In this document: in pieces, positions 49,169 through 58,729 of the stretch
Layout: each line of letters begins with the position of its first letter
Position numbering within the stretch: the first letter of the stretch is position 1
NCBI GenBank assembly: GCA_965214295.1
Contig: OZ243944.1
Coordinates: forward strand, 186,001-250,000
Origin: JAJDUF01 sp965214295
GTDB lineage: Bacteria > Chloroflexota > UBA11872 > UBA12225 > JAJDUF01
Direction: 5' to 3'
Length of the DNA stretch: 64,000 nucleotides
The notes under the pieces: generated by a model
Database searches by the model: none
Seen by the model: the letters and a program-made list of their open reading frames with translations, nothing else
Told to the model about the DNA's origin: nothing
Position numbers and translations under genes: made by a program

Positions 49169-50566
49169 TTACATCGTCCGTGGGATCGTGCCTAGCTCAT
49201 CCTTGAGGCGCGCTTCGATTTCGTCTACCCGGAGCGGGCTGTCCGGCCACTCGGCCGGGGAGAGATGGGACAGCCGGAGCAGCATGCGGGCGAGCAGTCC
49301 CACATACTCGCGTAGCTCGCGTGGTCGCACCTTGTCGGCGGTGTCGCCCGGCTCGTGATGGAAGTCGGCGTCGGGATGCCGGCCGACAAACCGCCAGCGC
49401 CAGGGTAGGGCTGACGGGATGCCGCGGCGGGCAAACGGAAACCAGTCACTACTGGCGTCCAGCTGTGCCAGCACGTGGCACCGCAAGCTCTCGCCGAGCG
49501 CATCGAGCGTGCGTTGGATCAGCGGACGCAGGTGCGGGAATTGGAGGACCACGCCCTTTATCGGGCCAGCGGCCAGTTCATCCAGGTTCAGCGCGAGCCG
49601 GGGCAACGGCCCGGAGCGGTGATGGCGCGCGACGTAGGCGTAGGAGCCTTGCAACGCCTGTTCCTCGGCGCCGAACGTGACAAAGCGGATGCTGCACCCC
49701 GGCTCAACACCCTGCTCTTGCCGGAGCAAGCCGATGACGCGCGCCAGCTCCAAGACGACGGCCGTGCCGGAGGCGTTATCGTTGCCCCCCGGCGAGTCGG
49801 GCACGGTATCGTGGTGGGCGCCGATCACAAGCAGTTCGTCCGGCCACTGCGCGCCCGGTAGGTCCGCGACAGTATTGGTACCGGTCGCGCGATAGGCGCG
49901 GCTGGGTACTTTGATCGCCAAACTGTGGCCGGCGGCGGCCAGCGCGCGCAGGCGGGCGCCGTCCTCCCGCGAGGTGACGACGGTAGGTAGCGGGTGGTCC
50001 AGCTCGCCAGCGGTGCGCCATTCGGTGGCGGAGTGGTACTCCAGCCGCCCCCCGCTCTTACGCTCGACAACTACTGCTGCCACCGCGCCGCCGGCCCGCA
50101 AGTCCTGGAGGCGATCCGCGAGCGGCCGGGGCGGGCTGAACGGCTCTGCCGCCAGGTTTACAACGGCTACGGCTGCCGGGAGCCGCGCGCTCACCCCTGC
50201 GACCTCATGGGGCATCCCAAAGCCGACGTCAACAATGGGACCACGCAGGTCTACCGGAGGGCAGAAGAGGAGGGGCAAGAGGTCAATGGGCCGGCCGTCT
50301 TCCACCCGGCCGTCCGCTATGACGGAAGCCGTGGCCCGCCCGTGCTCCCACGTGTCCAGCGGGAAGCTCTCCAACCGCGCATCCGTGAGCGCGGCTGCGA
50401 CCATGCGTTCGCGAATATAGGCGACCGCCTGCCGCTCGCCCGCGGAAGAGGACCACCGCGGGCCGATCTGCTGGCACAGCACGGCGAGATGCTGTTCGAT
50501 CTGCGAGCCGACCCAGGCTTCACCCATGAGCCAGCGGTCAATGGCCGCCCAGTCAAGCGACATCAT
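49169..50566 (-). CDS. M28-family zinc aminopeptidase with PA domain
   Basis: A 465-residue peptidase. The zinc ligands lie in VIGAHHDTVPDSPGGNDNAS (His, Asp), FGAEEQALQGS (catalytic Glu and ligand Glu), NLDELA (Asp) and HHEPGDTADKV (His). A protease-associated domain is inserted before the catalytic domain (about residues 105-220). No signal peptide is visible. AAAGGAG ATAAA precedes ATGATG at 50566; longer starts run into a palindromic repeat. It hydrolyses peptides from the N terminus; the exact substrate is unknown. Confidence 0.9.
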   Translation of the reverse strand: MMSLDWAAIDRWLMGEAWVGSQIEQHLAVLCQQIGPRWSSSAGERQAVAYIRERMVAAALTDARLESFPLDTWEHGRATASVIADGRVEDGRPIDLLPLLFCPPVDLRGPIVDVGFGMPHEVAGVSARLPAAVAVVNLAAEPFSPPRPLADRLQDLRAGGAVAAVVVERKSGGRLEYHSATEWRTAGELDHPLPTVVTSREDGARLRALAAAGHSLAIKVPSRAYRATGTNTVADLPGAQWPDELLVIGAHHDTVPDSPGGNDNASGTAVVLELARVIGLLRQEQGVEPGCSIRFVTFGAEEQALQGSYAYVARHHRSGPLPRLALNLDELAAGPIKGVVLQFPHLRPLIQRTLDALGESLRCHVLAQLDASSDWFPFARRGIPSALPWRWRFVGRHPDADFHHEPGDTADKVRPRELREYVGLLARMLLRLSHLSPAEWPDSPLRVDEIEARLKDELGTIPRTM

Positions 50567-50613
50567 TTTATCTCCTTTCGCGGGGCTATTAGCGTCATTT
50601 CGGCCCCCTCTCC

Positions 50614-50640
50614 CGTCATCCCGGCGCAGGCCGGAATCCA
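50614..50640. repeat. dRS3-like palindromic repeat, degenerate
   Basis: CGTCATCCCGGCGCAGGCCGGAATCCA: the left arm has one change (ATCCCGGC) from the standard. Confidence 0.75.
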
Positions 50641-50726
50641 CAGGAGTGTGGTGTCCCCCGTGCTGACGCACAGGAGCGGGTAGTTGCTCCCTGCCCCTGC
50701 ACAGCGGGGGAAGGGGACCATCCTGA

Positions 50727-51239
50727 CAAGGGTAGGTTTTCTTCAGCTAGCTGGCTCTCCCCCCGTGACAGGCGCGCGGCCCGCGCGGGCTGGGTCCTGC
50801 AGCAAGCGCAGCCCGTCGGCTTGCCCAGCTCGTTTGGTGGTGGTGGGCACGACCGTCCACGCCACGGGGATGGCACAGTCGCGAGCGCGCCCGCTGATGG
50901 CCAGGACCACAACCCGGTTGCCCAAGGGGGGGCCTCCAGGGACAGGGCCCGTTGGCCCCCCGGCCCCCAGTTCAAGACCCACCGCAGCAAGGGGCCACAA
51001 CCGGCCGCCACGGCGAGCGCTTGGCGGTGGCACCCACGCTCGGCGGCAGCCGCGGCACCACCAGGCCAACACCGTGGCCGGCGGGTGGCGCAGGTGCGGC
51101 CGGGGGGCGACGACCTGGGTCCCTTGCGCTCCGCTGGGTGGCGATGACCTGGCGGCGCTGGGGTGGGGTGGACCGCCAGCCCAGCATGCCACACGTCGGG
51201 CGCCGTGTCATGCACCTGTTTTCGAAAACACCTACCCTG
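50727..51239 (-). mobile_element. Degenerate IS element, IS4-like transposase remnant
   Basis: Imperfect terminal repeats: CAAGGGTAGGTTTTC at 50727-50741 and GAAAACACCTACCCTG at 51224-51239, inverted. On the minus strand a frame near the middle reads LGNRVVVLAI and CAIPVAWTVV, resembling the LDxTTLGDR-VVLAIS and CAIPVAWTVL region of DDE transposases of the IS4 superfamily. The beginning of the gene (MHDTAPDVWHAGLAVH) and this segment are in different frames, so at least one shift has occurred; the downstream half of a transposase is missing. It is about 510 bp, too short for a functional IS. The left-end sequence also overlaps the dispersed GGACC-GACAAGGGTAGG repeat. Confidence 0.6.
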
Positions 51240-51327
51240 CCCACTGGGCCTAGGGTTGATCCGCCCCGCGGGCACGGCCCGCCACCAGTGCGGTCCCCGT
51301 CCCCGGAGACGCAATTAGTTGGAGCAG

Positions 51328-51349
51328 ATGCCACAAGGGACACCCCTAC
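51328..51349. repeat. GTAGGGG...TTGTGGCAT repeat at gene end
   Basis: Minus strand GTAGGGGTGTCCCTTGTGGC. It contributes the TAG stop codon of the aminotransferase gene at 51346-51348. Confidence 0.7.
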
Positions 51350-52617
51350 TGGTCCACCGGGGCCAGCTCCGCGTGGTGCTCGACCAGCTTGGTCAGCGCC
51401 GCGAGCACATCATCCATATCGGACTGCGCGCCGAGCAGCAATGGCTGCGGTAGCGCGATGACCTCGTTGTGCGACGCTTGCTCCACCACGGGGCAGTGCG
51501 GCGGAGCGTAGTCGTCCGCTGTCGGATCGTACCGACTGGCAAAGGGAAAGCGGCGGCGATCAATCTGCCACAACTCTTGCTCGTAGACCGGTAGGTAGCC
51601 TGGGGCACAGAAGATACCCTCGGCCTTGAGCGCGCTCAGAAACGTCCCCTTGGGCACGCCGTCGAACGCCGCGGCATCGTAGCGGATGATGTAGCCATAG
51701 AACGCTTGGCGAACCAGCCGCGGGTCGCGGCTGAGGGGCCGTAGGCCCGGCAGGTCGGCGATACCGCGGGTGAGGTAGTCGGCATTTCGCTGGCGGCGCG
51801 CCATCTCGGCCGGCAACCGTTCGAGTCCCGCCCGCAACACCGCCGCCTGTAGCTCGGTCAGCCGATAGTTGACCCCGTAGCGCGGTGGCTGGCCGGGATG
51901 GCGCGGCCGGCCGACGTTGCGAATCGACCAGCAGCGGTCAGCCAGCTCTTCGTCCGATGTCAGGATAATGCCCCCATCGCCGGTCGACAGGGCTTTGCTG
52001 GACTGGAAGCTGAACGAGCCAAAATCTCCCATCGAACCGGTGCCCCGCACGCTGCCGTCGGGCAAGCGCCACTGTGCGCCGTGACTGTGGGCGCAATCTT
52101 CAAGCACCCAAATCCGCTCATCGTCGGGGCGCGACATGTTATGCCGGCGACACACCTCCAGCAAGGCACCCATGTCGGCGACGGCGCAGGAGAGATGGAC
52201 GGGAATGATCGCCCGCGTGCGATCCGTAATCGCTGCCGCCGCCGCCGCGGGGTCAATGCACAGGCTCTCGGGGTCAACGTCAACGAAAATCGGGACTGCG
52301 TTGATGTCTACGACCGCGCCGGCGGTGGCGACCCACGTGAGGCCGGGCACGATCACCTCGTCCCCCGCCTGCACGCCCGCGGCTTCGAGCGCCACGCGCA
52401 GCGAGACGGTGCCGTTCATCACGCAGACCCCGTGTACTGCCGTGCAGAAGGACGCGAAATCGGCCGCGAACTGCCGCTCCATCGGCCCGTCACCGCTCAG
52501 GTGTCCGCTGCGTAGAACCGCCGTGACCATCTCCACGGCCCGCTCGTCCGCTTGCGGCCAGCGTGTCCAGGGCGCTGTGCGGACAGGATCACCGCCGTTG
52601 ATGGCTAAACTTGCCAC
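51346..52617 (-). CDS. DegT/DnrJ/EryC1-family aminotransferase
   Basis: A 423-residue PLP enzyme of the sugar aminotransferase family. Motifs are SGDGPMERQFAADFASF, NGTVSLRVALEAAGVQ, GDEVIVPGLTWVATA, LEDCAHSHGAQW and the PLP lysine in SFSFQSSKALSTGDGG. Members aminate nucleotide-linked keto sugars or act in AHBA-type pathways. GTG 52617 is chosen because AAGGAGG lies 8 nt before it; the frame opens at 52644 without a ribosome site. The stop lies within a dispersed repeat, so the 3' end may have been altered by insertion. Confidence 0.87.
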   Translation of the reverse strand: MASLAINGGDPVRTAPWTRWPQADERAVEMVTAVLRSGHLSGDGPMERQFAADFASFCTAVHGVCVMNGTVSLRVALEAAGVQAGDEVIVPGLTWVATAGAVVDINAVPIFVDVDPESLCIDPAAAAAAITDRTRAIIPVHLSCAVADMGALLEVCRRHNMSRPDDERIWVLEDCAHSHGAQWRLPDGSVRGTGSMGDFGSFSFQSSKALSTGDGGIILTSDEELADRCWSIRNVGRPRHPGQPPRYGVNYRLTELQAAVLRAGLERLPAEMARRQRNADYLTRGIADLPGLRPLSRDPRLVRQAFYGYIIRYDAAAFDGVPKGTFLSALKAEGIFCAPGYLPVYEQELWQIDRRRFPFASRYDPTADDYAPPHCPVVEQASHNEVIALPQPLLLGAQSDMDDVLAALTKLVEHHAELAPVDQ

Positions 52618-52640
52618 GTACTTTGCCTCCTTGAGACCGT

Positions 52641-53324
52641 TCACGGACGGCGCGCACTGCCCCGTACGCGCTGCTGCTCGGCGACGATAATGGCCTTGAC
52701 TCTGGCCACGGTGTCGTCAAGCCGTCCATGGTGGTTGATGACCAGATAGTCATACTGCGGGATATGTGCAATCTCCGCCATGGATCGTTCGACACGGCGC
52801 TGTCGATCCGCTTGGCTCTCCGTGCCACGACCGGATAGCCGGGCGACCAGCTCCTCGGTGTCCGGCGGCGCCAGAAAGATCAGGACGGCATCAGGATACT
52901 GGGTACGAATCTGCATCGCGCCCTGTACATCGGGCTTGGCCAGCACCGCCTCCCCACGCGCCAGCGCCTGCTCCACCGGCGCACGCGGCGTGCCGTAGTA
53001 GCTGTCGAGGTAGACTGCCCACTCCAGGAAGCCGCCCCGGTCGCGCTCGGCACGGAACTCCTCCAGCGTGACGAAGCGATAGTGCTCACCGTCAACCTCG
53101 TCGGGCCGCGGCCAGCGCGTGGTCGTATGCAGCGTATAGTTGATTGCCACCTCGTCCTGCTTCAATCGCTCGATCACACTGTCCTTGCCAGCGCCCGATG
53201 GCGCCGAGAGGATAAAAATGCGGCCGCGCCGGTGGCCGGCGACGTGGCGGCGCAGCTCGGCCAGCCCAGCCTGCGCTGCGGCGGACGGCATCCACTGGTC
53301 AGCCTCGGGGGAGATGTTCGGCAT
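52641..53324 (-). CDS. gmk: Guanylate kinase-like protein
   Basis: A 227-residue P-loop kinase. The P-loop is LSAPSGAGKDSVI near residue 37. Characteristic segments are HTTTRWPRPDEVDGEHYRFV, FLEWAVYLDSYYGTPRAPV and LAKPDVQGAMQIR, matching guanylate kinase (GMP to GDP). The usual S-R-x-x-R of the GMP site (SVTTRxPR) appears as HTTTRWPR, with small differences. The N terminus is about 20 residues longer than in E. coli Gmk. ATG 53324 follows AGGAAG; a longer frame from 53393 has no ribosome site. An alternative is a related nucleotide kinase. Confidence 0.85.
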   Translation of the reverse strand: MPNISPEADQWMPSAAAQAGLAELRRHVAGHRRGRIFILSAPSGAGKDSVIERLKQDEVAINYTLHTTTRWPRPDEVDGEHYRFVTLEEFRAERDRGGFLEWAVYLDSYYGTPRAPVEQALARGEAVLAKPDVQGAMQIRTQYPDAVLIFLAPPDTEELVARLSGRGTESQADRQRRVERSMAEIAHIPQYDYLVINHHGRLDDTVARVKAIIVAEQQRVRGSARRP

Positions 53325-53556
53325 CGGTGCTTCCTGCGCCTCCGGCGGCCGGTCTCGTGCCGCGAGGCAACCGCTTCGACCCTGAGCGTACACAACGATA
53401 ACGTGGCTGTTAAGTTGCGAGCGTGGTACCCTCGCTGGTGCTCACCGTTAGAACTGCAATGAATCTTCCTCTCCATCGTCTTGCGGCTGACCAAAAGGGC
53501 CGGTGCCGCTGCCCGCATTGTGGCAGCCGGCCAGCCGGGATTACGGTAGCACCCGC

Positions 53557-55485
53557 ATGATTGGCCTCGGCGCCGGAAACACTGGTGGCAGCACCGGCGG
53601 GGCGGGAACGCGGGTCCCCCGCTCGCTCACTCTCGGCTCCGGCGAGGGTGGCTCGTGGCGAGACATCCTCCGCGTGCTGGGGTATCTCCGCCCCTACTGG
53701 CACCTGGTCGCCATCAGCTATTCCTGTTGGCTGGTCTCCATCTCGGTGGACATGCTTATTCCCCTGCAAATCCAGTGGGCGATTGACGACGGCATCGCCG
53801 CGGGCAGCCCGGACGTGCTCACCAAGGCCCTGTTGATCGCCACCGGGCTGTTCCTCACCAAAGCGATCATCGGCTATGGCTACTATTCGCTCTTCCACGT
53901 CTACGAGGCCCGCGCCGCCCGCGATATCCGTAAGGAGGTCTATCTGGCCCTGCAGCGGATGTCGTTCGCCTACTTGGATCGCGCGGACACCGGGCAGCTC
54001 ATCGCCCGCGCCACCTCCGACGTTGACGCCGTGCAGCGGTTCATGGGCCACGGCACGACGGGCTTTGTCGTCGCGGCGGGAACCTACCTCATTACGCTTG
54101 GGGTAATGGTAGTCTGGAGCTGGCAGCTGACGCTGCTCGCTATCGTGACCTTACCGCTGATGATCTGGGCCGGTCTCAGCTTCGGGAACGTCGCCGGCCC
54201 GCTCTATGGCCGGGTGCAGCAACAGTACGGCACCGTCACCGGCATCATGGCCGAAAACGCGACTGGCGTGCGCGTCGTGAAGGCATTCGCGCAGGAGCCA
54301 CGCGAGATCGAGAAGTTCCAGCAATGCATCGAGGAGCTGTTCCGGCGCACCATCCGGTTGGCGCGTGCTATGGCGCTGCGCCAGCCACTACTCACGGCCA
54401 TTGCCGGGCTAGGGGCCATCCTCGTCGTCTGGTGGGGCGGCCGGCTCGTCCTTGACGGGACGGTGACCATCGGTCTCCTGATCGGCTTCCAGTTCCTCCT
54501 CAACCGCCTGATCGGACCGAGCCGCCGGTTTGGCTGGATCATCAACATGGTCGCCGGCGCTGGCGCCTCCTCCCGGCGCATTTTCGAGGTGCTCGATACG
54601 ATCCCGGAGGTCAACGACCGGGAGGACGCCCGCGAGCTAGAGGAGATCGAGGGTGAGGTGCGCTTGGAGCACGTCTGGTTCGAGTTCGAGGCGGGCGTGC
54701 CCGTGCTGCAAGACATCAACCTCGTCGCCAAGCCGGGCGAAGTCGTCGCCTTGGTCGGCGAGACGGGTGCCGGCAAGAGCGCCCTGACCGGCCTTATCCC
54801 CCGATTCTACGACGCTACGCGCGGACGAGTGCTCATTGACGGCCATGACGTGCGTGACCTCACGATCAGGAGCCTGCGCCGGCACATGACCGTCGCACCC
54901 CAGGACCCGTTCCTCTTCTCGGAGAGCGTGCGTAGCAACATTGCCTACGGTCGCCCGGACTCCGAGCTGCCGGCCGTAGAGGGCGCTGCCACACGCGCCG
55001 AGGCGCACCACTTTGCCTCGCGGCTTTCCGACGGCTACGAGACCCAGGTCGGCGACCGCGGCGCGATGCTATCCGGTGGCCAACGCCAGCGGGTATCGCT
55101 GGCCCGCGCCATCCTCGTCGAGCCGCGCATCCTGATCCTCGACGACGCGACCTCCAGCGTGGACATGGAAACGGAATTTCGCATCGAGCAGGCACTCCAA
55201 GAAGTGATGAGCCGAAAGACCACCTTCGTCATCGCCCATCGGCTCTCGACCGTCAAGCGCGCCGATCAGGTGTTGGTCATGGAGCGCGGGAAGATCGTCC
55301 AGCGCGGCAAGCACGAGGAGCTTATCCGCCAAGACGGCCCTTACCAGCGAATCTACGAGGTCCAAATGCGCGACCAAGAGGCCTACCTGGCCGCTCGCCA
55401 GCAGTCGGAAGCGAGCAACGGAACGCCTCCTGATGAGGCCTCGAACGGTGGCCCAGCACGTGGCGCTGGCGTGCGGAAGGAGTAG
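53557..55485 (+). CDS. ABC exporter subunit with degenerate ATPase site
   Basis: A 642-residue half-transporter: six-helix transmembrane domain (about residues 45-330) then nucleotide-binding domain with Walker A GETGAGKSALTG, Q-loop, signature MLSGGQRQRVSLARA and Walker B ILILDDATSSVD. The catalytic Glu after Walker B is Asp (DDATS). In heterodimeric exporters such as TM287/288 and BmrCD one partner carries this change while the other keeps Glu, as the next gene does. The start is ATG 53557, since the frame before it is unlikely. The C terminus is low in complexity. Translation continues 8 bp later into the partner. Confidence 0.92.
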   Translation: MIGLGAGNTGGSTGGAGTRVPRSLTLGSGEGGSWRDILRVLGYLRPYWHLVAISYSCWLVSISVDMLIPLQIQWAIDDGIAAGSPDVLTKALLIATGLFLTKAIIGYGYYSLFHVYEARAARDIRKEVYLALQRMSFAYLDRADTGQLIARATSDVDAVQRFMGHGTTGFVVAAGTYLITLGVMVVWSWQLTLLAIVTLPLMIWAGLSFGNVAGPLYGRVQQQYGTVTGIMAENATGVRVVKAFAQEPREIEKFQQCIEELFRRTIRLARAMALRQPLLTAIAGLGAILVVWWGGRLVLDGTVTIGLLIGFQFLLNRLIGPSRRFGWIINMVAGAGASSRRIFEVLDTIPEVNDREDARELEEIEGEVRLEHVWFEFEAGVPVLQDINLVAKPGEVVALVGETGAGKSALTGLIPRFYDATRGRVLIDGHDVRDLTIRSLRRHMTVAPQDPFLFSESVRSNIAYGRPDSELPAVEGAATRAEAHHFASRLSDGYETQVGDRGAMLSGGQRQRVSLARAILVEPRILILDDATSSVDMETEFRIEQALQEVMSRKTTFVIAHRLSTVKRADQVLVMERGKIVQRGKHEELIRQDGPYQRIYEVQMRDQEAYLAARQQSEASNGTPPDEASNGGPARGAGVRKE

Positions 55486-55493
55486 CGCTAGTC

Positions 55494-57362
55494 ATGGGCG
55501 GCCGCTGGATGAACTTCTATGCTGACCTCCCGGACTACGATCCGAATGCGCGTCGCCTCACCGACCGCGACGTCCTGAGCCGCTTCGGTGGACTGCTGTA
55601 CCCGTATCGGCGCCAGCTGGTCCTCGCGTTTCTCCTCGTCATGGTCGTTTCGGGCACGATGATGGCGCAGCCGGTGCTCATCCAAGTGGCCATTGACCAC
55701 GGAATCGGGACCAACGAGCGGACCGGCAGCTTGGGCATTCTGAATGCAACGGCCCTCGCCTTTATCGCCTCGCTGGTCGTCTTCTGGGCCGCCTCCTACG
55801 CCCAAACATACTTGCTCTCATGGGTCGGACAGCGGGTTTTGCTCGATATTCGCAGCCGGCTGTTCACGCACTTGCAGTCGCTCTCGCTGCGCTACTACGA
55901 CCGGACCGCCGTCGGTGAGGTCATCTCGCGGCAAACGTCCGACGTCACGGCCCTGAACGAAGTGCTGACCCAAGGCTTGACGAGCACCATCGCCGATTTC
56001 GTCCTGCTCGTCGGGACGATTGTGATTATGACGAGTATGAGTTGGCGGCTCACCCTCGTGACGTTCACGGTCTTGCCGGTGATGTATGTGATTGCCCGCC
56101 TCTTTGCCCGGTACGGCCGGAATGCCTATCGGCGGCTGCGGCTGGCCGTGGCCGACATGAACTCCAACCTCGCCGAGAACATCGTGGGGATGCGTATTGT
56201 GCAGGCGTTTCGCCGCGAGGAGCGCAACGCAGCCCAGTTCGACATAGTGAACGACTATAATCTCCAGGCCACCTACGCTACCATCGGCCCACACGCCGGC
56301 ATCTTCCCGGTGACGGACCTGCTGGATGCCGCCGCGACGGTGCTGCTGCTCTGGGTAGGCGGGCAATGGATCCTCGGTGACGCCGCCTCCGAGTTGACCA
56401 TCGGCGTGCTGACGGCCTTCATGCTGTTCATCACCCGGTTCTTCGAGCCGATTCGTGACCTCACCACGCGGTTCGACGTGCTGCAAGCGGCCATGGCCGC
56501 CGGCGAGCGCATTTTTGGCCTCCTGGAGACCAAGATCGAGGTCGCGGATCGTCCCGACGCCAAAACGCTGCCGGCGGTGAAGGGACATATCGAGTTCGAC
56601 CATGTGCGGTTCGGCTACCACCCCCAGGCACCGGTCTTCGAGGACCTGTCCTTCACCGTCAATCCTGGTGACCGCTTCGCCTTCGTCGGGCGCACCGGGG
56701 CCGGCAAGAGCACGATTATCCGCCTCCTCATGCGCTTCTACGACGTGGACGGCGGCGCTGTGCGGATCGATGGGCACGACGTGCGCGCAGTGACCCAGGA
56801 GAGTTTGCGCCGCCGGATCGGTCTCGTGCTCCAGGAGCCGTTCCTGTTTGCCGGCACGGCCCGCGAGAACATCGCCTACGGGTGGCCCGCGGCTACCGAC
56901 GAGGACATTGTGCGAGCGAGCAAACTCGTGGGCCTACATCCATTCATCGCCGGGCTACCGGACGGCTACGACTCGATTGTCGAAGAGCGGGGCGGCAACC
57001 TGTCGGGGGGACAGCGACAGCTCATCTCGTTGGCCCGCGCCTTGCTCATTGACCCGCGCATCATCATTCTCGATGAGGCCACCTCGTCGGTGGATACCGA
57101 GACGGAGTTGCTGATTCAGCGCGGCTTGGACCGGCTGATGCAAGACCGCACGGCGCTCATCATTGCCCACCGCCTCTCGACGATCAAGAACGCCACGCGG
57201 ATTTTGGTGCTGGACCGCGGTCGACTCGTGGAGCAAGGCACCCACGAAGAGCTGTTGGCCGCCGAGGGCTACTACTTCCGGCTCTATACCACCGGCTTCA
57301 GCACCAGTGAAGACGAGCCGGACTACGTCGCAGAGCCGGTTCGCCTCCCCACCGCCGGCTAG
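55494..57362 (+). CDS. ABC exporter subunit with canonical ATPase site
   Basis: A 622-residue half-transporter paired with the preceding gene. Walker A is GRTGAGKSTIIRLL, signature NLSGGQRQLISLARA, and Walker B ILDEATSSVD with the catalytic Glu. Six N-terminal membrane helices include LYPYRRQLVLAFLLVMVVSG. Together they should form an asymmetric exporter with one active ATP site, exporting lipids, drugs or peptides; the substrate is unknown. ATG 55494 follows AAGGAG at the end of the first gene. Confidence 0.93.
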   Translation: MGGRWMNFYADLPDYDPNARRLTDRDVLSRFGGLLYPYRRQLVLAFLLVMVVSGTMMAQPVLIQVAIDHGIGTNERTGSLGILNATALAFIASLVVFWAASYAQTYLLSWVGQRVLLDIRSRLFTHLQSLSLRYYDRTAVGEVISRQTSDVTALNEVLTQGLTSTIADFVLLVGTIVIMTSMSWRLTLVTFTVLPVMYVIARLFARYGRNAYRRLRLAVADMNSNLAENIVGMRIVQAFRREERNAAQFDIVNDYNLQATYATIGPHAGIFPVTDLLDAAATVLLLWVGGQWILGDAASELTIGVLTAFMLFITRFFEPIRDLTTRFDVLQAAMAAGERIFGLLETKIEVADRPDAKTLPAVKGHIEFDHVRFGYHPQAPVFEDLSFTVNPGDRFAFVGRTGAGKSTIIRLLMRFYDVDGGAVRIDGHDVRAVTQESLRRRIGLVLQEPFLFAGTARENIAYGWPAATDEDIVRASKLVGLHPFIAGLPDGYDSIVEERGGNLSGGQRQLISLARALLIDPRIIILDEATSSVDTETELLIQRGLDRLMQDRTALIIAHRLSTIKNATRILVLDRGRLVEQGTHEELLAAEGYYFRLYTTGFSTSEDEPDYVAEPVRLPTAG

Positions 57363-57373
57363 AGCGCCCTCCC

Positions 57374-57390
57374 GTGACTGCCGCAGTCAC
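57374..57390 (+). terminator. Short hairpin after the ABC genes, possible terminator
   Basis: GTGACTG-CCG-CAGTCAC is a perfect 7-bp hairpin 11 bp after the stop of the second ABC gene, without a T-run, so termination is uncertain. Confidence 0.35.
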
Positions 57391-57549
57391 ACTACAAAGC
57401 AGCCGGACCTGCTGAACGAGCGACTCATCGTCCAAGTATCACTTCCCAGCTACACTTTTGCCACTCTATCCATGAGTATGCTCCCCACTTTCCAGTCTAG
57501 CATTCCCTCTCAGGGGCGGTCCGCGTCAGGAGAGGTGCCAGCGGGCTGT

Positions 57550-57558
57550 TGCTATAAT
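57550..57558 (+). promoter_or_regulatory. Extended -10 promoter candidate before the glycosyltransferase
   Basis: TTGC-TATAAT holds a perfect -10 with a preceding TGC, as in extended -10 promoters, 57 bp before GTG 57615. No -35 match is apparent. Confidence 0.5.
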
Positions 57559-57614
57559 CTTGGCGCCACATCAAGTGGCGGCGCGTGCTTATCGTGCTTC
57601 TACGGAACTAGCCA

Positions 57615-58349
57615 GTGGACCTGCTGACCGTCTCCGTCGTCATCCCGGTGCTCAACGAGGCCGCGACGCTGCGGCGGCAGGTGCTCATCCTCCGCGCCTT
57701 TCTGAACGAGCACGTCGCCGCGGCTGCCGGCTACGAGTGCCGCATCATCGTTGCTGACAACGGCTCGACCGATGCTACAGCAGCCGAATCTCAGACCCTG
57801 GCCCAAGAACATGCCGACGTTGCCTACCTCTACCTGGCCCAACGCGGCCGGGGGCGAGCACTCAAGCACGCTTGGCTGGCCACGGACTCGGACCTCGTGG
57901 CCTATATGGACGTGGACCTTTCGACGAATCTGCTGGCCTTCCGCCCCCTGCTCGACACGCTACGACAAGGCCATGACGTCGCGATTGGCTCTCGCCTGAC
58001 GCCGGCCTCGCGCATCCGCCGCTCCTTCCGGCGCGAGGCCTTGTCTCAAGGCTACAACCTGCTGATTAAGGCACTGTTCTGGCATCATTTCTCCGACGCG
58101 CAGTGCGGCTTCAAGGCCCTCACGCGCCGGGCCGCCGATGAGCTTCTGCCGCGGATCGAGGACACGAGTTGGTTCTTCGATACTGAGTTGTTGCTCCTCG
58201 CCGAGCATTTGGGGTACCGCATCGCCGAAGTGCCCGTCGAGTGGGTAGAGGACTTGGACTCGCGCGTTAGAATCATTCCTACCGCTATCGCCGACATTAG
58301 AGGCTTGTTACGCATGCGTCGCAAGCTGCGGACCCTACCCCGCCGGTAG
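57615..58349 (+). CDS. Family 2 glycosyltransferase, dolichyl-phosphate glucosyltransferase-like
   Basis: A 244-residue GT-A fold enzyme. It has VSVVIPVLNEAATL at the N terminus, VADNGSTDAT, and the metal-binding DxD in MDVDLSTNL, followed by IGSRLTPAS and DAQCGFKALTRRAA. These match glucosyl/mannosyl transferases that load polyprenyl phosphate. The start is GTG 57615. No membrane segment is visible, so it probably acts at the inner face of the membrane. A PMT-family glycosyltransferase nearby (58730-60233) could use the lipid-linked sugar. Confidence 0.88.
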   Translation: MDLLTVSVVIPVLNEAATLRRQVLILRAFLNEHVAAAAGYECRIIVADNGSTDATAAESQTLAQEHADVAYLYLAQRGRGRALKHAWLATDSDLVAYMDVDLSTNLLAFRPLLDTLRQGHDVAIGSRLTPASRIRRSFRREALSQGYNLLIKALFWHHFSDAQCGFKALTRRAADELLPRIEDTSWFFDTELLLLAEHLGYRIAEVPVEWVEDLDSRVRIIPTAIADIRGLLRMRRKLRTLPRR

Positions 58350-58389
58350 TTCACGTCCGCCGCGCGCACCAGAGAGCCGAGGTATTACC

Positions 58390-58584
58390 ATGCCACGAAG
58401 CAGGCGCTCCGCTGCCAGCCGGCGTCGGGCAACTCGCGCCCGTGCCGCCAATACCCTGTCCCGAAGGAGCAGCTCCGACCGCGGTCAGCGGCGGTGGTCC
58501 ACTATCATCCTGGCCGCCATCGGACTCCTCGTCGCCCTCAGTATGACGATCTCCTATTGCGGCTCCCCGATCCAGGCCCTCTAG
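58390..58584 (+). CDS. Small basic single-span membrane protein
   Basis: A 64-residue protein with an arginine-rich N terminus (MPRSRRSAASRRRATRARAA) and one C-terminal membrane helix (STIILAAIGLLVALSMTISY). Basic residues before the helix predict an N-in topology. GAGGTATTACC precedes ATG. No family is recognised. Its position, between two glycosyltransferase genes of opposite direction, gives no functional hint. Confidence 0.6.
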   Translation: MPRSRRSAASRRRATRARAANTLSRRSSSDRGQRRWSTIILAAIGLLVALSMTISYCGSPIQAL

Positions 58585-58729
58585 GACGCGCCCGCAAAGC
58601 ACTAATCGGCCAGGGGCCAGTCTCCCGGCGCGTGTATCAGCACGGGGAAGGGCCGGCCTACACAACAAGCCGGTCCTGCTTCATCGCTCCGGCAGCGCTG
58701 AGGCGAGGGGGGTTCGAGGGCCTGGAACG

